A stretch of DNA of 64,000 bases, from positions 1-64,000 of the forward strand of contig NZ_JAPDOD010000013.1 in assembly GCF_027587205.1 (NCBI RefSeq), in the 5' to 3' direction. The DNA comes from Solirubrobacter ginsenosidimutans. GTDB lineage: Bacteria > Actinomycetota > Thermoleophilia > Solirubrobacterales > Solirubrobacteraceae. Shown piece after piece: positions 58,190-64,000 of the stretch. Made by a program: the position numbers and the translations under genes. The notes beneath the pieces are model-generated. The model did no database searches. It had not been told where the DNA came from and saw nothing but the letters and a program-made list of their open reading frames with translations. The number at the start of each line of letters is the position of its first letter. Positions within the stretch are counted from its first letter, which is position 1.

Positions 58190-58938
58190 GGCGTGAGCAC
58201 CTCGATGCCGAGCCTGCCGTATTCCGCGGCGAGCTCCGGTGGGGCGTCGGTGACGAGGACGTCGACGCGGTCGACGAGGGCGACGACGTACGGGCCGGCC
58301 GCGTGGAGCTTGTCCTCGGTGGCGATCGCGACGACCCGGCGCGAGCGCTCGATCATGGCGCGCACGACGTCCGCCTCCGCGCGCTCGCGCAGCGTCACAC
58401 CGTGCTCGAGATCCAGCCAGCAAGGGCTGACGACGCAGACGTCGGGTCGCACGGTGCGCAGTTGCTCAACCGTGGCGGCACCGGTGAGGGTCTGCGACGC
58501 GCGGTCCAGCCGGCCGCCGAGCACGTCGACCGTCACGTCCGGGTGGGTGCGCAGGGCGAGCGCGACGTCGGGGCTGGACGTGAGGACGGTCGCGCGCAGG
58601 TCGCGCCGCAGCGCACGGGCCCATTCGAGCGCAGTCGTCCCGCCCCCGATCGCCACGAGCTGATCGTCGGCGATCAGCGCGCCGGCGCGCTGGGCGATCG
58701 CGGTCTTGCCCGGCGCATCGTCCTGGATGCGGTCGAGGAACTCCGGCTTGCCCGGCAGCGGGCGGACGGCGCCCCCGTGGACCCGCCGCAGCGCGCCGAG
58801 GGCTTCGAGCTCGTGCAGGTCGCGGCGGACCGAATCGACCGAGACCCCGAGCTCGTCGGCAAGCGTCGCGGAGACGACGCGCCCGTCACGCTCAAGCCGC
58901 GCAAGGATCGTCGTCTGGCGTTCCGGGATCGACTGCAT
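58186..58938 (-). CDS. DeoR-family transcriptional regulator
   Basis: 250 residues from ATG 58938. Helix-turn-helix QTTILARLERDGRVVSATLADELGVSVDSVRRDLHELEALGALRRVHGGA, the DeoR signature. The C-terminal sensor is the DeoRC fold (QLVAIGGGTTALEWARAL, VCVVSPCWLDLEHGVT), which binds sugar phosphates. First gene of the operon with the MFS permease. Direct repeats at 58962-58992 probably serve as its own operator. Confidence 0.9.
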   Translation of the reverse strand: MQSIPERQTTILARLERDGRVVSATLADELGVSVDSVRRDLHELEALGALRRVHGGAVRPLPGKPEFLDRIQDDAPGKTAIAQRAGALIADDQLVAIGGGTTALEWARALRRDLRATVLTSSPDVALALRTHPDVTVDVLGGRLDRASQTLTGAATVEQLRTVRPDVCVVSPCWLDLEHGVTLRERAEADVVRAMIERSRRVVAIATEDKLHAAGPYVVALVDRVDVLVTDAPPELAAEYGRLGIEVLTP

Positions 58939-58946
58939 CGCCTCCG

Positions 58947-58952
58947 ATGGTA
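58947..58952 (-). promoter_or_regulatory. Leaderless-type -10 (TACCAT)
   Basis: The complement of 58947-58952 reads TACCAT, 8 nt before ATG 58938. GGAGG also lies in the gap but only 3 nt from the ATG, too close for a normal site. Confidence 0.45.
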
Positions 58953-58961
58953 GCGAAGGCT

Positions 58962-58992
58962 GCAGAAAACGGCAAAAAGCCGCAGAAAACGG
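58962..58992. promoter_or_regulatory. Direct repeats, candidate DeoR operator
   Basis: GCAGAAAACGG occurs twice (58962-58972 and 58982-58992), 20 bp apart, two helical turns, with GGCAAAAAGCC between. The pair covers the -35 region of the deoR promoter. DeoR-family operators are often direct repeats. Confidence 0.6.
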
Positions 58993-58997
58993 TAACG

Positions 58998-59588
58998 TCA
59001 GCCGCGCTTGAAGTGCAGAATCCCGACCTCCGTCGGGAACACGTCGTCCGAGCCGCGCGCAGCGCTCTCGGATGCGATCGCCAGCGCCTGCTCCTGCGTG
59101 CGGGCGAGCAGCTTGTTGAGCTTCTTCCAGCCCTTCTCGTCGAGCTCGAGCGGCGTCCGGCTCAGGACGAGCGCCGGGTCCTCGAGCTTGCCGGCGTCCG
59201 CCGCCTCGGCGAGATCGCCGACGAGCCCCTGGATCGTCTCGCCGATCAGCTCGCCGCGCAGAGTCGTCGGCAGCGTGCGCCACTGCCCCTCGTCGAGGTT
59301 CGGGCGTGCGGTGGCCTTGTAGAAGTGCTGCAGCGCGCCGCGGACCGGCTCGGTGCGAACGAGCTCCACGCAGTCGTAATCGCGGAGCATCCGGACGTGG
59401 TAGGAGACCACGCCGAGCGGAGCGTTCAGCTCTACCGCCAGCTCGCCGGGGCTGGCCACCCGCTCGCCGAGCCGTTGCAGGATCCGCGCGCGGAGCGGGT
59501 GCGCCAGCGCCTTCGCGATCCGGGCCTCGGAGGTCTCGCCCTCGGGCCGGTGTCCATTAGTGGATGAGGTCGATGCAGTGATGGGCAT
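58998..59588 (-). CDS. ArsR-type winged-helix regulator
   Basis: 196 residues from ATG 59588 (TTG 59594 is an alternative with TAACGT 6 nt upstream). Winged helix: ARIAKALAHPLRARILQRLGERVASPGELAVELNAPLGVVSYHVRMLRDYDCVELV. The C-terminal 90 residues are a helical domain without obvious metal-binding Cys, so it probably senses something other than metals. Divergent from the HD-GYP gene. Confidence 0.88.
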   Translation of the reverse strand: MPITASTSSTNGHRPEGETSEARIAKALAHPLRARILQRLGERVASPGELAVELNAPLGVVSYHVRMLRDYDCVELVRTEPVRGALQHFYKATARPNLDEGQWRTLPTTLRGELIGETIQGLVGDLAEAADAGKLEDPALVLSRTPLELDEKGWKKLNKLLARTQEQALAIASESAARGSDDVFPTEVGILHFKRG

Positions 59589-59649
59589 GGTCAATCCAAA
59601 ACGTTAGATGAGAAAGATGGGAGAGAGATGTGAGGCTACGGGTTCGTCT

Positions 59650-59667
59650 CATGTTGGTTGCAACATG
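59650..59667. promoter_or_regulatory. 18-bp inverted repeat in the ArsR/HD-GYP divergent region
   Basis: CATGTTG and CAACATG arms (7 bp) around GTTG. It lies 62 bp from the ArsR start and about 70 bp from the HD-GYP start; a candidate site for ArsR or for the HTH of the HD-GYP protein. Confidence 0.4.
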
Positions 59668-59738
59668 CTGGAACCAGATGAAGCACCTTCGCGACGGAGG
59701 CGTCCGGCGGGTAGCGTCCACCCGAGAGGATCTACGAC

Positions 59739-60890
59739 ATGGAGACAGGCTCCCACCTGCAGCGGATGAGTGGCCACTGCGCCCTGATCGCGGAGCGACT
59801 GCAGTTGGACCCTGACTCCGTGCGCGCGGCGAGCCGCCTGCACGACGTGGGCATGTCGAGCTTCGGTCCCGCGGTGCACCAGCGCCGCCCGCTCAGCGGC
59901 CGCGAGCGCGACGAGCTCACCCAGCACCCGTCGATCGGGCACGTGATGCTCTCCGGCTCCGGGATCGCGCTCCTGGACGTGGCCGCGGACATCGCGCTGA
60001 CACATCACGAGCGCTACGACGGCCGCGGCTACCCACGCGGTCTGCGCGCGGACGCGATCCCGCTCGCGGGACGGATCGCCGCCGTCGCCGACACGTTCGA
60101 CGCGCTCACCACCGCTCGGCCGTACCGGCCGGCGACCAGCATCGACCGCGCCGCCGACACCCTGCGCGCAGAGCGCGGACGCCAGTTCGACCCCCAGGTC
60201 GTCGATGCCTTCCTGGAGGAGCTCGACGCGGCCGCCGCGGTGTTGTGCCGACACCCGGAGGAAGCGGCCGACGACACCGCGCTCCTGCAGGCGCCGCTGC
60301 TGCCGCTCCATGTCGCCGCCGCGATCCTGGCGATCTCCCCCAGCCGACTGCGTCGCTGGGCCGACGACGGCCGGATCGAAAGCGTGCGCACCGCGGGCGG
60401 GCATCGCCGCTTTCCGTCGGACGCGGTCAGGGAACTCGCGCAGGCTCGCGGTGTCCACGCCACCGTGCACCCGCTCACGCCGCCCAACACGCCGCTCCCG
60501 CTGCTGGCGCGGTGCTTGCGGACGCACGGGATGCGGATCACGATCGCCGCCGCGGCGGCCGTCTATCGCGACGACGCCCCCGGCTGGTTCGCCTCGCCGA
60601 GCGCGACCCCGGCGCTCGCCGACTTCACCGAGACCCTGGCCGAGGCGTGCGCACGCGGGGAGTATGCCCCCGCGCTGGCCGCGCACCACGACCTGATGGG
60701 CATCGCCGCCGCGGGCGGTGCGGTGCTGCTGGAGCGCCACACGTTCCTGCAGCGCTTCGGCCACTTCGCGATGCGCACGCTCGTCAAGGCCGGCGGCAAG
60801 CCGGAGGAGGTCGCCGGGATGCGCCGGTTGCTGACCGCGTTGCAGGAGACCGGGCTCCGCGACGCCGACCAGCGCGCGCAAGCCCGCTAG
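59739..60890 (+). CDS. HD-GYP domain protein fused to a MerR/BldC-type DNA-binding domain
   Basis: 383 residues; AGAGGA 8 nt before ATG. Residues 10-165: HD-GYP domain with H35-D36 (RLHDVG), His in TQHPSIG, HHERYDGRGYPRG, GRIAAVADTFDALTTARPY, all ligands present, so cyclic-di-GMP hydrolysis is plausible. Residues 193-240: a helix-turn-helix of the MerR/BldC kind (ILAISPSRLRRWADDGRIESV, GGHRRFP). Residues 260-383: a helical domain, unassigned. The combination of a phosphodiesterase with a DNA-binding domain is unusual. Confidence 0.85.
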   Translation: METGSHLQRMSGHCALIAERLQLDPDSVRAASRLHDVGMSSFGPAVHQRRPLSGRERDELTQHPSIGHVMLSGSGIALLDVAADIALTHHERYDGRGYPRGLRADAIPLAGRIAAVADTFDALTTARPYRPATSIDRAADTLRAERGRQFDPQVVDAFLEELDAAAAVLCRHPEEAADDTALLQAPLLPLHVAAAILAISPSRLRRWADDGRIESVRTAGGHRRFPSDAVRELAQARGVHATVHPLTPPNTPLPLLARCLRTHGMRITIAAAAAVYRDDAPGWFASPSATPALADFTETLAEACARGEYAPALAAHHDLMGIAAAGGAVLLERHTFLQRFGHFAMRTLVKAGGKPEEVAGMRRLLTALQETGLRDADQRAQAR

Positions 60891-60951
60891 TGGCTTGAGT
60901 CGTGAGTTCGCACGTGCATAGCGGCCCGCATCGTCGTGGCTGGCGTGCGGC

Positions 60952-60990
60952 GGCGAGCTGGCTCGTACCGGGCGTACTTGCGAGCTCGCC
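60952..60990. terminator. Inverted repeat between convergent genes
   Basis: GGCGAGCT and AGCTCGCC arms (8 bp) with a 23-base loop, in the 161-bp gap after HD-GYP and before the GNAT stop. It could end transcription from both sides; no T-run. Nothing else is seen in this gap. Confidence 0.3.
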
Positions 60991-61051
60991 GTCGCCCGCG
61001 AGGCGCGGCGATGCGTCCGGTAGGCGCCTGCGAACTCCCGACTCAGGACAC

Positions 61052-61549
61052 TCAGTGCGAGAGGCGCCGCTCCCACACGACTTCGTCGCCCGCGCGGCGT
61101 GCGGTGCGCTCGAACCCCGCCGCCACCGCGACGCGGACCGAGGGTGCGTTGGCGTCGTCGATCTCCGCCGTCAGCGTCTTGACGCCGAGCCGGTCGTGCA
61201 GCCAGCGGGTGAGCGCGCGCAAGGCATCGCTCGCCACTCCCGCCCCACGCTCGGCCGGGAGCAGCGCGTAGGCGACGCTCGCGCTCTCGCCGAAGACCGT
61301 CGCCTGGACCCAGCCGAGCGCCCGCCCTTCGCGGCTCTCGCGCACGACCCAGTTCAGCCACGTCTCGGCGCCGTCGGGCGAGCGGCGCGACTCCCACCTC
61401 GCGAAGCGCGCGCGCAGCGCGTCGAGATCCTCGACGCTCAGCCACTCGCGGAGCTGTTGCTCCTCGAGCAACCCCGCGAGGTCGTCGGCGTCCTCCGCGC
61501 GGAGCGGGATCAGCACCGCGCGCTCTGACGGGATGTCCTCGAGGTTCAC
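61052..61549 (-). CDS. GNAT-family N-acetyltransferase
   Basis: 165 residues; GTG 61549 overlaps the antiporter stop (GTGA). Acetyl-CoA site: VAYALLPAERGAGVASDALRALTRWL (the R/Q-x-x-G-x-G/A loop), then the C-terminal LTAEIDDANAPSVRVAVAAGFERT strand/helix that is typical of RimJ/RimL-like acetyltransferases. The substrate (protein N-terminus or small amine) is unknown. Last gene of the ogt operon. Confidence 0.87.
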   Translation of the reverse strand: MNLEDIPSERAVLIPLRAEDADDLAGLLEEQQLREWLSVEDLDALRARFARWESRRSPDGAETWLNWVVRESREGRALGWVQATVFGESASVAYALLPAERGAGVASDALRALTRWLHDRLGVKTLTAEIDDANAPSVRVAVAAGFERTARRAGDEVVWERRLSH

Positions 61550-62739
61550 GCACCGGAAGCTACTCCGACGCTCGCGGAGACCTGCGCGCGGCTGAGGATC
61601 GCGGCGCCGGCCGAACACGCGCCGATCGAGACCAGCGCGGCGCAGAAGATCGCCGACGCCTGGCCCTGCGTCAGGGTTCCCGCGGCGAGGCCGAGCGCGA
61701 TCGCGGCCGCCGGGACGCCGATCTGCGCACTCGCCAGCAGCCCCGCCGCAGCGGGTAGCCGCAGCGCGACGGCGGTCAAGCAATGGACGGCTATGGCGGC
61801 GGCCGAGAGCAGGAACGCGAGCAGCACGTCGTCGCCGCCGCTCAGCTCGCGCAGATTCAGCTGGGCGCCGAGCAGGACGAAGAACAGCGGCACGAGGAAC
61901 CCCTGACCGAGGCCGAGGACTTCACGCGACAGCCGCTTGGGACCACCGATCGCCGCCACCACCAGGCCGGTACCGAACCCCGCGATGAGGACGCTCGCGC
62001 CGACCTGTTGGGCGACGAAGGACAGCGTCACCAGCACGGTCAGCGCCAAGCGCAGGTCGATCGCCCACTCGCGCCGCTTGCCCTCTTTGCGGATGTGCTT
62101 GACCAGGGGCTTGCGATGCAAGTGCCGGGCCACGACGAAGACCAGCGCGACGAGCGCCGCGACGAGCAGCGCGCCCAGCGCCGCGTGGCCCGCCCGTGCC
62201 GGGTTGATCGTCAGCGGCAGCGCCACGGTCGCGACGACGTCGGCGATCGTGATCCAGGCGATCGACGTCAGGATCGTCTGCCCGTGCAGCCGGTTCTCCG
62301 CCATCACCGGCAGCGCCACCGCCGCCGAGGAGGACACGACGACCACGGCGTAGATCAGCGTCGGGCCGCCGCCGGCGAGGTGTGCTCCGGCGGCGGCGGC
62401 GAGCGCCAGCGGCGCCGCCACGCCGAGCGCGAGCATCCCGCGCCGCAGCGACGAGCGCACGCGGGGGTCGTGCAGCGGGATGTGCATGCCGACGGTGAAC
62501 ATCAGCGTCGCGAACCCGAGCGTGTACAGCAGCTGCAGCCCGGCGTCGTCCGTGTCCAGCACGCCGAACCCGGTCTGGCCCAGCACCACACCCGCCAGCA
62601 GCTGACCGACCACCGCGGGCACCAAGCCGCGGGTCGCCAGCGACAGCGCGGGCCCGAGCAGCCCGGCGGCGCAGATCAGTGCGATGACGCCGAGATCGGT
62701 CAGCCGAACAGGGATTCCTGGGTGAAGCCGGGCGCGCAC
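61546..62739 (-). CDS. Cation:proton antiporter (CPA2/KefB-like)
   Basis: Given here from GTG 62739 (397 residues), the nearest conventional start, which overlaps ogt by 40 nt. A CTG at 62703 would overlap the ogt stop by exactly 4 nt (CTGA) and give a clean 385-residue protein starting TDLGVIALICAAG. About twelve helices; GQLLAGVVLGQTGFGVLD and SSSAAVALPVMAEN are CPA2 hallmarks, and FLVPLFFVLLGAQLNL ends the transport core. No TrkA-type regulatory domain. Likely K+ or Na+/H+ exchange. Confidence 0.85.
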   Translation of the reverse strand: MRARLHPGIPVRLTDLGVIALICAAGLLGPALSLATRGLVPAVVGQLLAGVVLGQTGFGVLDTDDAGLQLLYTLGFATLMFTVGMHIPLHDPRVRSSLRRGMLALGVAAPLALAAAAGAHLAGGGPTLIYAVVVVSSSAAVALPVMAENRLHGQTILTSIAWITIADVVATVALPLTINPARAGHAALGALLVAALVALVFVVARHLHRKPLVKHIRKEGKRREWAIDLRLALTVLVTLSFVAQQVGASVLIAGFGTGLVVAAIGGPKRLSREVLGLGQGFLVPLFFVLLGAQLNLRELSGGDDVLLAFLLSAAAIAVHCLTAVALRLPAAAGLLASAQIGVPAAAIALGLAAGTLTQGQASAIFCAALVSIGACSAGAAILSRAQVSASVGVASGA

Positions 62740-63206
62740 TCGATCTCGAGCATTCGCCGCTTGGTCGTGATGCCGCCAGGCGCGGAGAACCCGTGCAGCG
62801 CCCCATCGGCGGCGAGCACGCGATGGCAAGGCACGATGATCGGAAACGGGTTGCTGCCCAGCGCGGCGCCGACGCCGCGGGCGGCGGTCGGCGCACCGAT
62901 CGCGCGGGCGATCTCGCCGTAGGTCGCGGTCGCGCCGGGGCCGACGGCGCGCGTCGCGGCGTAGACACTGCGCCGGAACTCGTCCAGGCCCGTCTCGTCG
63001 AGGGCGATGTCGCACAGGTCGCAGCGCTCGCCGGCCAGCAGGGCGACGATCCCGGCGACACCCGCTCGCACGGCCTCCGGCAACGCTGCCGGATCGCCCA
63101 AACTCGCCGTGGCCAGCCCACGGCTCCCGGGCATCACCACCTCGGTGATCCCCGCCTCGCTCCACCGGACGCCGCAGCGCCCGAGCGCCGTCTCGAACAC
63201 GAACAT
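62700..63206 (-). CDS. ogt: Methylated-DNA--protein-cysteine methyltransferase
   Basis: 168 residues from ATG 63206. The active-site motif is PCHRV with acceptor Cys127, preceded by the DNA-binding helix TYGEIARAIGAPTAARGVGAALGSNPFPII. It takes the alkyl group from O6-methylguanine onto its own cysteine. TAGCGT lies 11 nt before the start. First gene of an operon with the antiporter and a GNAT enzyme, which is not a known functional set. Confidence 0.92.
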   Translation of the reverse strand: MFVFETALGRCGVRWSEAGITEVVMPGSRGLATASLGDPAALPEAVRAGVAGIVALLAGERCDLCDIALDETGLDEFRRSVYAATRAVGPGATATYGEIARAIGAPTAARGVGAALGSNPFPIIVPCHRVLAADGALHGFSAPGGITTKRRMLEIECAPGFTQESLFG

Positions 63207-63263
63207 CGGACTTGTAAACGCTACTCCGCGGTGCGGACGGCTCGTCTGGGAGCATTCGGCGCG

Positions 63264-64000
63264 ATGACCGAAGACGCACGGCGCCAGGCACGCGAACAAC
63301 TCCGTGACGGGGCCGAGCGCGTCGGCGCCCGCAGCCACTACCGCGCGATGGGGATCGATCCCGAGCGGCTCGGCAACCCGATCGTCGGGATCGCCTCGGC
63401 CTGGACGCAGACGATGCCGTGCAACCTCAACCACCGCGACCTCGCCGCGGCGGTCGGGCGCGGCGTCGCCGAGGCGGGCGGCGTCCCGATGGAGTTCAAC
63501 ACGATCGCGGTCTCCGACAACCAGACGCAGGCGACGCCCGGCATGCGCGCCTCGCTCGTCTCGCGCGAGTTGATCGCCGACTCGATCGAGCTGATGGACA
63601 TCGCGCACGACTTCGACGCGCTCGTGTGCATCGTCGGCTGCGACAAGACCGTTCCGGCGGCGCTGATGGCGCTCGCGCGGATCGACAAGCCCTCGGTCGT
63701 GCTCTACAGCGGTCCGATGCGCGCCGGGCACTGGCGCGGGAAGACCGCGACGATCCAGGACGTCTGGGAGCAGCTCGGGGCCTATCGCTCGGGCACGATC
63801 ACCCGCGAGGAGCTCGACGAGCTGGAGCGCTCCGCCTGCCCCGGGCCGGGCACCTGCGCCGGCCAGTTCACGGCCAACACGATGGGGCTGGCGGTCGAGT
63901 TCCTGGGCCTGACCGCGCTCGGCAGCACGATGGTGCCGGCCGATGCGATGGAGGACCGCGAGCGCGACGCGGCCGCGATCGGCGCGCTGGCCGTGAGCGT
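63264..64000 (+). CDS. ilvD: Dihydroxy-acid dehydratase (IlvD/Edd family), cut by the right edge
   Basis: 245 residues visible of about 560. The start MTEDARRQAREQLRDGAERV and RSHYRAMGIDPERLGNPIVGIASAWTQTMPCNLN fit IlvD. Iron-sulfur cysteines: MPCN, GCDKT and GPGTCAGQFTANTM. It dehydrates dihydroxy acids in valine and isoleucine synthesis. Compared with the common form, the loop after IAVSD reads NQTQATPGM instead of the usual G-rich GHxGM, so a sugar-acid dehydratase role cannot be excluded. Divergent from ogt. Confidence 0.9.
   Translation, partial: MTEDARRQAREQLRDGAERVGARSHYRAMGIDPERLGNPIVGIASAWTQTMPCNLNHRDLAAAVGRGVAEAGGVPMEFNTIAVSDNQTQATPGMRASLVSRELIADSIELMDIAHDFDALVCIVGCDKTVPAALMALARIDKPSVVLYSGPMRAGHWRGKTATIQDVWEQLGAYRSGTITREELDELERSACPGPGTCAGQFTANTMGLAVEFLGLTALGSTMVPADAMEDRERDAAAIGALAVS

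Noticed and set aside
1..64000. CRISPR array, tRNA or rRNA genes, insertion sequences, prophage or defence islands
   Set aside because: No regularly spaced repeats, cloverleaf-like segments, transposase or integrase motifs were seen; tRNA detection by eye is limited, so a covariance search would be needed to exclude one fully.

Overview
This is a very GC-rich, gene-dense bacterial window. Third codon positions are almost all G or C, GTG and TTG starts are frequent, and many genes overlap by 4 nt (NTGA). It looks chromosomal and actinobacterial. The best guess is class Thermoleophilia, order Solirubrobacterales (Solirubrobacter- or Conexibacter-like); that placement is an inference from protein style, not from a marker gene. 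No rRNA, tRNA, CRISPR array, prophage, integrase or insertion sequence was recognised. No gene-free stretch reaches 300 bases. Both ends cut genes: an unfinished minus-strand gene at the left and an ilvD-type dehydratase at the right.

Layout. 1-8.9 kb: an Ala/Pro-rich protein with an LQxTAGN motif, a divergent branched-chain-amino-acid-type ABC system (binding lipoprotein, extra lipoprotein, LivH, fused LivM-LivG, degenerate LivF), and a secreted Asp-box propeller. 8.9-17.4 kb: small enzymes, including an MtnA-like isomerase with two zinc alcohol dehydrogenases, OsmC, an AraC/NmrA pair, VOC proteins and SDRs. 17.4-25.2 kb: a second LQxTAGN protein, a ThrE exporter, a TetR/SDR pair, a hydrolase, HD and CsbD proteins, GH5 and an arginase-family protein. 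25-34 kb: an orphan LivJ-type lipoprotein coupled to a TPM-like protein, a secreted LVIVD protein, and a copper-type operon (lipoprotein, membrane protein, DUF1775, CopC-CopD fusion, 33-aa membrane peptide). 34-40.4 kb: LysR/SDR, an AI-2E-type permease, an HD protein, an allene-oxide-cyclase-like barrel and a two-component system. 40.4-44.8 kb: paired palindromic repeats, then a five-gene glycosyltransferase operon. 44.8-49.9 kb: a monosaccharide ABC transporter and two LacI regulators. 49.9-54.8 kb: a secreted SGNH esterase, a secreted polysaccharide deacetylase and an epimerase. 55-57 kb: a soluble chemoreceptor, a small membrane protein and a FliL-like protein. 57-64 kb: MFS/DeoR, ArsR, an HD-GYP-HTH fusion, an Ogt/antiporter/GNAT operon and ilvD.

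How the parts connect. Four unrelated secreted proteins (propeller, LVIVD, esterase, deacetylase) share one C-terminal beta-rich module of about 112 residues, which suggests a common surface-attachment or export system. Two proteins carry an N-terminal LQxTAGN motif of the kind seen on candidate cargo of contractile injection systems. At least fourteen genes have a TANNNT-type -10 only 6-10 nt before the start codon, so leaderless transcription appears common; two motility-linked genes instead carry GCCGAGAA at that position, resembling a sigma-28 -10. Both ATPases of the LivFGHM-like system lack the same subdomain. These patterns are the best leads in the window.
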